Of a DNA stretch of 64,000 bases, positions 57,005-64,000 are shown piece after piece. The notes below the pieces were generated by a model, which was not told the origin of the DNA, did no database searches, and worked only from the letters and a program-made list of their open reading frames with translations. Origin of the DNA: Sanghuangporus weigelae (Eukaryota; Basidiomycota; Agaricomycetes; Hymenochaetales; Hymenochaetaceae). The stretch spans positions 2,170,001 through 2,234,000 of the forward strand of contig CP137320.1 in the NCBI GenBank assembly GCA_033182465.1, given 5' to 3'. Each line of letters opens with the position of its first letter. The stretch's first letter is position 1. The position numbers and the translations under genes are program-made.

Positions 57005-58501
57005 GATCAGGGCTGCTAAGCAGAAGAGTATTGAATGCGCGACGCGTGTTGTCCGATCGGATAATAATTATGAAATGAAAAAGCGAGCATCCAGGAAAGG
57101 AAACTGTGTCGATCTTTAGAAAAGCCACCTTACTTTTCCGAGTCACTCTGAACGGATTGACGTTGATAAAAAAATGCACTGCTTCCCGGGACTGATACTA
57201 CGCAATGTAGTGGCAAGAGAAATATGACTTGATAAGGATAGGATCAAATTTAAAGGTCGCAGATACCCCCGTTATGTGCAGATGAACTATAATACCATCT
57301 TGCTTTCATCGCAATTGCATGTACTTAAGCTAGGGGGAAAAAATAAGATCAATATCAGGAGGAAAGATGTATATGAAGCCTAGAGGGCAAGGAAGACGGC
57401 TGAAGACCGGGGGTCTCTTCAGTGGAGAGTCTCGTAAGTGCATGCACTAGAACTGATACTACAACCAAACTCTGCAGAATTAACTATAACAAATTGAAAA
57501 TTTCATGACATCCTCTGGTGAACTTGCCTTATGATCCAATCATCAAGGTCATCAAGAAGTCTTGAGGGACATTAGGTCAATCGACTTCGGAGTTGGAGTG
57601 AGTCAGACTCGGAACTAATGAAAGAAACATTACGAATGAGTGACTTTTACTTGAACAACATCATAAAAGCAACTAAAATCTGGGCATTCCCGTCCTGCAT
57701 GGACAATGGTCTCTATTTAAGCTCGTAATGAACGTCAATCTCGTTAATCCTACCAACAGCCAGCAATTTGACCAACCGACCTTCGATCCAGAAGACGATG
57801 ACTGACGAACGAAGACCAAAGCCATACAGAATATCACACCGCATCTAATCAATCAATGAAGTTTCTTAAGAATAACTCAGACACCAAAGTTAGCTGTATT
57901 TTACTTGACAGACAAAAGAAAGTAAAATAGGCACCAGCGCACAACAACAAGAAACAAATCGAGATATTCTGTTAGATCAATAAAATAAACGTGTAAAAGC
58001 TCGGATTGGAGGTGTATATAGTTGTAGCGGGTTGGCAGGGAGCGAGAGGGAGGGAAGAATAAAGAAATAGAAAGGGAAGAACTATTAGGAAACAACGTCC
58101 TTAAGGTGCAGGGGTATATAACTGAGAGTCCGAACGGTGACTACACTTTGCTCCTCTCTCCTATGCGAGCCATTCCTTGCACATGGGAGTACCAAACGAT
58201 TTGTACTGGGGTACATCCCGCAGCACAGCACGCGAGACGACACCAGAGAATGGAGCAAACCGCGGTGCAAGAAAAGAAAGAGAAGAGGGGTATCGAATGG
58301 ACGGGTTGATAAGATACCAGGCAAGAAAGGAGAAACACGCAGCCCAATTGACACATAATTTCCGCCGGCTGTAGTTGAGATATAACATAAACCTAAGATC
58401 GAACCAATGCTGGAACGGGTACCAGCCGAGTTGAATACGTGGATAACCAAACGTTCTCGCTTCCCTCAAGGATGCGCGACATAAATGGCAACTGAATCGT
58501 A
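57005..58501. other. Intergenic region RGG protein / DPBB protein
   Basis: 1.5 kb between genes on the same strand. AT-rich, with a purine-rich tract at about 58027-58080. Long frames at 58137-58500 are shadows created by the repetitive 3' part of the neighbouring gene or start at non-ATG codons. No gene or terminal repeats seen. Confidence 0.4.
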
Positions 58502-59733
58502 TTAATTCAGTTGCGCACCAGCATTGATCAGCGCACCCAGTTCGATGAGGGCTAGGTTCATGTCGTAAACGTTCCCGGAGGTTGCAGTCGGGACTGAGAG
58601 CTGGCCGGATCCGGTAGCGACGGCAAGACCAGAGGCAACACCCGTAGAAAGATCGTAGGATGAGCTCGATTCTGTAGAGCTTGAGCTGGTCGACTCTGTC
58701 GAACTGGAGGTCCATGTATCTGAGCTGCTCGACCAAGTCGAACTCGAAGACCATGTACTTGACTCGCTCGAAGAGCTCCAAGTAGTCGTCGGCGGAGTCC
58801 ATTCGGACGAGGATGTGCTGGGTGGGGTCCAAGTCGTTGTGGGAGTCCACTTCGATGAAGAGGAAGACCATGTCGAAGAAGTCTTCGGCGTATTGTCGCC
58901 TCCGCCTCCACCTCCGCCTCCACCTCCGCCACTGCCATCGTTAAACCACCAATCACCGTAGATCTGAACATGCCATCAGCAAAATCTTACATCTCTTGTA
59001 AAGCGGCCACGTACCACACCCTCGTCTTCAGAAGCGAAGAACCTGAACAATCCTTTTGACATGTCCAGTCCACGGTATGGACAACCAGGACACTACATAA
59101 GTCAAGTGAGCAAAAGGCAAAGCAAGGAAATGAACGACAACTTACTTGGTCCATGATCGTCGCAGTCGTTGTCTTCCCTCCGTAAGAGATAGTGATTTGT
59201 TTGAAGCATTGAGGACCAGGATAGCCGGAGCCATATTGCTATTGATCAAATAGTATGAGAACTAAACGCATCTTCATCTCTCCATAAGACACACCGGTGT
59301 ATTCAGAGCAACAATCTAGAGAAAGTTACGAGTAAAAATCGAAAGCCCTAGAGTTAGGACAATTGCACTCACGAAATCGTTTTCACCGCTGTATTGACCG
59401 CACGCGCCACTGCAATGCAAATTTCACATTCCAATGCAAATCATGTCAACCAATCATTCCAAAGGTCGCACATCATGCACGATGTTACAGATACAAAACA
59501 AGGTAAGCGACTCACAGCCCGACGTCATAGAAAGTAAATCTGGCATCATTACCACGCTTCCCCAGGCCGAAGTCGGTTGCATTTGCTGCGCGTTCCTCGA
59601 TGGGCTCAGGCTTAGGCTCGCGAGCCGCCAAATCGTGATGGCGCTTGGTATGACGGGCCTTGTGACTGGCTGCGCTAGCTGTGGCAGCGCCCAAAAGAAC
59701 AGCACTAATGAGAGCTGAGACAGACAAACGCAT
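58502..59733 (-). CDS. Secreted DPBB (expansin/barwin-like) protein with Ser/Thr/Trp-rich stalk
   Basis: The start MRLSVSALISAVLLGAATAS is a clear signal peptide. A short pro-region rich in His, Arg and Lys follows (HKARHTKRHHDLA, ending GKRG, a possible Kex2 site). The double-psi beta-barrel domain then reads ARFTFYDVGLGACGQYSGEN, DFIVALNTPQYGSG, GPQCFKQITISYGGKTTTAT, IMDQCPGCPYRGLDMSKGLF and GVIYGDWWF. Such domains occur in expansins, loosenins and barwin-like proteins that act on plant or fungal cell walls, usually without hydrolysis. After a run of ten Gly comes an unusual stalk of Ser/Thr clusters punctuated by eight Trp. The end (NLALIELGALINAGAQLN) has no GPI signal pattern. Five or six introns. 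Confidence 0.88.
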
Positions 59734-60310
59734 CGTGGAGATGAACGTCTATTGGATGGTGAATAGGATTGAGTGAGCTGCCGAAACGTGAGCGAGAGAC
59801 TGGTGAAGAGAGCGTATTTGCGCTGTTAAAGAACGCGTTTTAAATGAGGGAATAGAACTTAGTACGGGAGAAGTGAGGGAAATGAGGGTGTTAAAGGAAC
59901 GAGGAATCGGCGTGGGCGTCGTCGATGTCGCGATGGAGGGAGACAAGGAGCGCTGAACCGAGATGAAGGCACGGGTACAAACCCATTTATCCCAATTATG
60001 GCTAAACGGGGTAGACGCAAATCACAAAAATTTATGTAATATTCCCCATTCCTCTCCGGTCTGTTTTCTCACAGAGCGGTTGATTATATCCGAGAAAGAA
60101 TTCCTTTGTTGCAAGAAATCATGCTTGCTCTAAACTACGTTACAGTGGGAAAAGGAAAACATGAAAAGAAATCGTTGTGTATGAACAAAACAAACATTTC
60201 CGCTACCAAATTTTTGTCATCATCCGTCTGCAAGTCTCGCAATAAAAGCTCGTGGATGGATAGTAGTTCTAGTTCGTAAAATAGCTTCGAGCCTGGAAAG
60301 CATCATAAAA
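59734..60310. other. Intergenic region DPBB protein / SIP5
   Basis: 577 bp between genes on the same strand. The part next to the DPBB gene should be its promoter. The rest, AT-rich around 60,010-60,200, is likely the SIP5 3' region. No coding frame or repeat seen. Confidence 0.45.
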
Positions 60311-62597
60311 CTACTGAGGTACTGCCAATCTTGCACCCGCATCCGCATTCGGCCCAGCAGTGCCTCCTACGTCTAATGTCTGTTCGACCGCTTCTGAAAC
60401 CGGAGTCGCAGTTAGAAGTGGACTGCTGGATGGCGAGCCAGGCTCTGACGGTAACGCGTCGTAAGCTCCGAGTCCGTCTTCATCAGCACCACTGAATACC
60501 GACGACCCTCTCCTGATAGCTCCCGGTATTCTGGTCTGCGCCGGAATAACAGAGGCCGACGTAGACACCTCTTCTCCTTGGGGTCGGATAGGCGCGGCGG
60601 GCCCATCCTGGGAATCCGGCGTTTGACGACTTGCAGAAGCCGAATAATCCGGAACATTCGCGGGAGGAGTTTCGCTACTTTCACCGTTATTCGCAGACAG
60701 CACAGCAGCAGCCGTCCCATGTGCTGTCAGAGCGGTGCTGAGAGTACTAAAAGAAGGCGGACTGACATTCTCGCGCGGAGTTGGCGCACGGAAACTCGGG
60801 GTGGCAGATCCCGACCGTGAATGCCCACTCGAGCCCGAATGTGCTGACGAAATTCGCAAAGAGGTAGTCGCAAGGGCATTCAGCGCGGATGCGTCTGACT
60901 GGCGGCTGCTAGAGCTTGCTTCCCTGAGATTCCTGGGCGTGCCAGATGATATAGGGCTGCACGAAGTAGAACGACCTTCCGAAGGGGAAGCATCGACAGG
61001 TCGCAAATTGCGGCTCGATGATTCGCTCACGTCGATGGGAGACGTCGTGGGGATAGGTGGAAGTCCGGATACAGATGATGATGACGATGTGCCTGCCTCG
61101 TTCTCTCTACGACCGTTGTCGTCAGGTTTCCCACCTTTAGCAAGGAGTTCTGCTTCTTTCTTCTTCTTTTCTTCTGCTTCCTTCCTCTGTCGCTCCTCGT
61201 GTTCGAGTAATGAAAGTCGCATTGCTTCCATAACCATAAGCTAAATGAGCAGGGAAAGAAACAGGCATTGGAGAGGAGAGCCGTGTACATTAGTGTTATG
61301 CCTATCAATAAAATCCATATCATTGCTGCCTACCTCCTCAAGATCTTGTCCGCCCAGTCCAACGGTACCAAGTAACTGATTAATATCTTGCGGTTGTTGC
61401 TGATGCGGTCGTCGCCGCGAGCGCCGGCTTCGTCCTTCATTCTCATTCAAATTCTCAACGCCAGGATCTCCGTTTGAAATAATAACGGTTTCGCCGTTCA
61501 GTGGGTGTATACGACCACTCGTTACACCCACGGGGATTAGACGGTCTCCGACCTGACGCATGATGATGCGCCGATTTGCTCGGCGGGCGACAGCAGCGCG
61601 AACGGCGGCGAGTTTTGCTTCCCAGTCTGGTCGTATATGGTCTAATTGATTGGGTATAGTGCGAATTCCAGTAGCGTGATGAGCGCGTGCGTAAGCAGTG
61701 CACACAAACGAACTGGACTCACCTATCGTAACAACCTCGGCGCTGTCCGCACCAAAGCTCTTGCGTCGGTTTCTATTCGTCTCAACAGACTGATGGGATG
61801 ATCCTCGAGAGTTCAGCACGTTAATCGGAGCCTGGTTGAGTATATGCCAAAGATGGCATGACAAACACATAACAATGATCGGTGTTAGATAAACACGAAC
61901 AAGGAGGACAAATGCGTACAGAGCCATCAGCACCGATGCCAGCCCGCCATACAGGAGGAGTATATGTGACACCAAAATTTTCTTGGACACAATAAGGACA
62001 AGCAGCAGGGTCGGAAACTAGGTGAGTCGTCGTCGGCTCGCTTCTCTTGATCTGCACGAAGCACTCTGTACAGATAGCTTGGTCGCAGCAGCGCGAACGG
62101 TTGATATTAGGTGGATAATACTGAGTCAAGCACGGTAGTTTAAGCAGCGGAATAATTCAATGCGCAGACAAGATGCGTACCAAGAAGCAGATAGGACACT
62201 CGACTGCGCCCCTATAGACCATTGCCTCGGGTAACCTACTCGGTTCCTTGAGCGCACCTGGCCTCCTTCCTGGATGCAGAGAAGAGTGCACAGAATTTGA
62301 ACGTGAAACATTGCTATACGTGCTCCCAGTGCCATCGCTGCGCACTGATGAGTCCGAAGTTGCCACATTTTCTCCCGGCAGTTGTTTGCGCGCAGCAAGG
62401 ATCTGTTCGTCATCCCAATTGTCATCGTATTCCTCTAATGGTCTATAAAATGGAGCCAATCGGCGGTCTATGATGAGCTGAGCAACGATCTGCTGGTTCC
62501 AGTCTGGTGTTCCTGTGTAGACACCCTGAGGTGTGAGGTACCCATAATCGACTGTGTCCTCTTGGTGAGCGCGGGAAGATGAGGCGCTGTTACCCAT
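60311..62597 (-). CDS. SIP5: SIP5-like RING/zinc-finger protein
   Basis: Yeast Sip5 interacts with Snf1 kinase and the Glc7 phosphatase regulator Reg1, linking it to glucose signalling. The start [12 protein letters not shown] has Gly2 in a context suited to N-myristoylation. Family blocks are [20 protein letters not shown] with [20 protein letters not shown], then VECPICFL joined to [20 protein letters not shown] and [13 protein letters not shown], then [16 protein letters not shown]. This gives a treble Cys-rich RING-like finger. A further conserved block is [20 protein letters not shown] with [20 protein letters not shown], then [20 protein letters not shown]. The C-terminal 250 residues are Ser/Pro-rich and disordered. 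Divergent from the SERCA gene, with 523 bp between starts. Confidence 0.9.
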
Positions 62598-63120
62598 GGC
62601 GGGCCGTAGCCCGCTGCTTGACGAGCTGTAAGGCGAGAGAAAGAAAGAAACAACGTCGAAAGCAAGAAGAAGAGGACGAGCTCGCGAGATCCCGCAGTGA
62701 CCAGTCGTTGTCAGTCAAGTCAGATGGGTCGACGGTAATCTCTCCGTAAGCGTAAGCGCGTCACTGGGCATTTCCTAATCAAGATGGATTACATTAGCAA
62801 TGAGTCATCATCAGACCGCAGCACCGCTTGATTTCTTCGAATGTCGTGATCAGGTTAAAGCGAGCTCGAGCATGAATGCATGAATGCTTTCGTTTCATTG
62901 CCATTCTCACACACGGAGCTCGTCCAGACGTTTCTCGCTGGATGCATCTCTACTCACAATGCTGGGAAAGATTCAGATTTGCCGTCCCAGTCCTCCCACG
63001 CGCACGTTGGACTCGAGGTCACGTGTAGTATTGGACACGTCAGTGCACAAGGGACTCGGAGAGATTTAAAGCAAGGTGCAGAACGCGTACGGTCTACATA
63101 GCCCATCCTTCCTGCCCACC
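62598..63120. other. Divergent intergenic region SIP5 / SERCA
   Basis: 523 bp between opposite start codons. It contains one CACGTG box close to the SERCA gene, and the SERCA start lies in an ideal context (CCCACCATGG). No coding frame supported. Confidence 0.45.
63020..63025. promoter_or_regulatory. CACGTG box upstream of the SERCA-type ATPase
   Basis: CACGTG (context GGTCACGTGTAG) about 95 bp before the ATPase start codon. Confidence 0.4.

Positions 63121-64000
<880 letters not shown>

Noticed and set aside
57541-57590. Weak similarity (CTTGAGGGAC...GGTCAA) between 57.56 kb and 54.75 kb, possible repeat family
   Set aside because: Only about 25 of 34 bases match and the flanks do not align. 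Likely chance.
58161-58871. 236-codon minus-strand open frame overlapping the DPBB gene
   Set aside because: It is the alternative frame of the repetitive Ser/Thr/Trp stalk plus downstream DNA. The stalk repeat keeps other frames open, and the true frame has the signal peptide, DPBB motifs and good splice sites.

Overview
The window looks like ordinary euchromatic DNA of a mushroom-forming basidiomycete (Agaricomycotina). The evidence is dense single-copy eukaryotic genes, nearly all cut by many short GT-AG introns (about 45-70 nt), intergenic gaps often below 300 bp, and protein sequences that read like basidiomycete versions of conserved fungal families. I cannot name the species. I recognise 25 genes. 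No rRNA, tRNA, CRISPR array or retroelement was found by eye.

Layout. 1-13.5 kb: a long Ser/Pro-rich protein of unknown function (-), a UBE2L3-like E2 (-), the COMPASS subunit BRE2/ASH2 (+), a PhoD-like phosphatase (-) and the actin regulator CAP/Srv2 (-). 14-25.7 kb: POL5/MYBBP1A (+), MSH3 (-), ATP12 (+) and histone H1 copy A (-). 26-36 kb: a degenerate AMP-binding (acyl-CoA synthetase-like) protein (-), histone H1 copy B (+), kinetochore SPC24 (+), the CAF-1 large subunit (-) and RFC2 (+). 36-46 kb: SSB-type Hsp70 (-), mitochondrial uS2 (+), anthranilate synthase TRP2 (-), SHQ1 (+) and a tiny multi-exon CBP4 gene (-). 47.5-64 kb: an SLC35F6-like transporter (-), an arrestin-like protein (+), a 3.3-kb gene-free stretch holding a TA-flanked MITE, an RGG-rich protein (-), a secreted DPBB/expansin-like protein (-), SIP5 RING protein (-) and the start of a SERCA-type Ca2+ ATPase (+), cut by the window edge.

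How the genes relate. Much of 5-36 kb serves chromatin and genome maintenance: H3K4 methylation (BRE2), mismatch repair (MSH3), linker histones (two H1 genes), chromosome segregation (SPC24), replication-coupled nucleosome assembly (CAF-1) and PCNA loading (RFC2). MSH3 and CAF-1 both carry PCNA-binding motifs and RFC2 belongs to the PCNA loader. Most genes sit head-to-head in pairs (E2/BRE2, MSH3/ATP12, CAF-1/RFC2, SSB/uS2m, TRP2/SHQ1), separated by only 130-235 bp between start codons. Several of these and other promoters contain a CACGTG box.

I see no gene cluster that amounts to a new self-contained system. The observations most worth a second look are the AMP-binding protein lacking its nucleotide-binding signature and C-terminal lid, the HPG-for-HPN change in the E2, the H1 pair with a likely GC-AG intron, the 88-residue CBP4 gene over five exons, the GCN4-type site before TRP2, the recurring CACGTG boxes and the MITE. 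Coordinates of spliced genes run from start codon to stop codon and include introns; splice sites were placed by eye.
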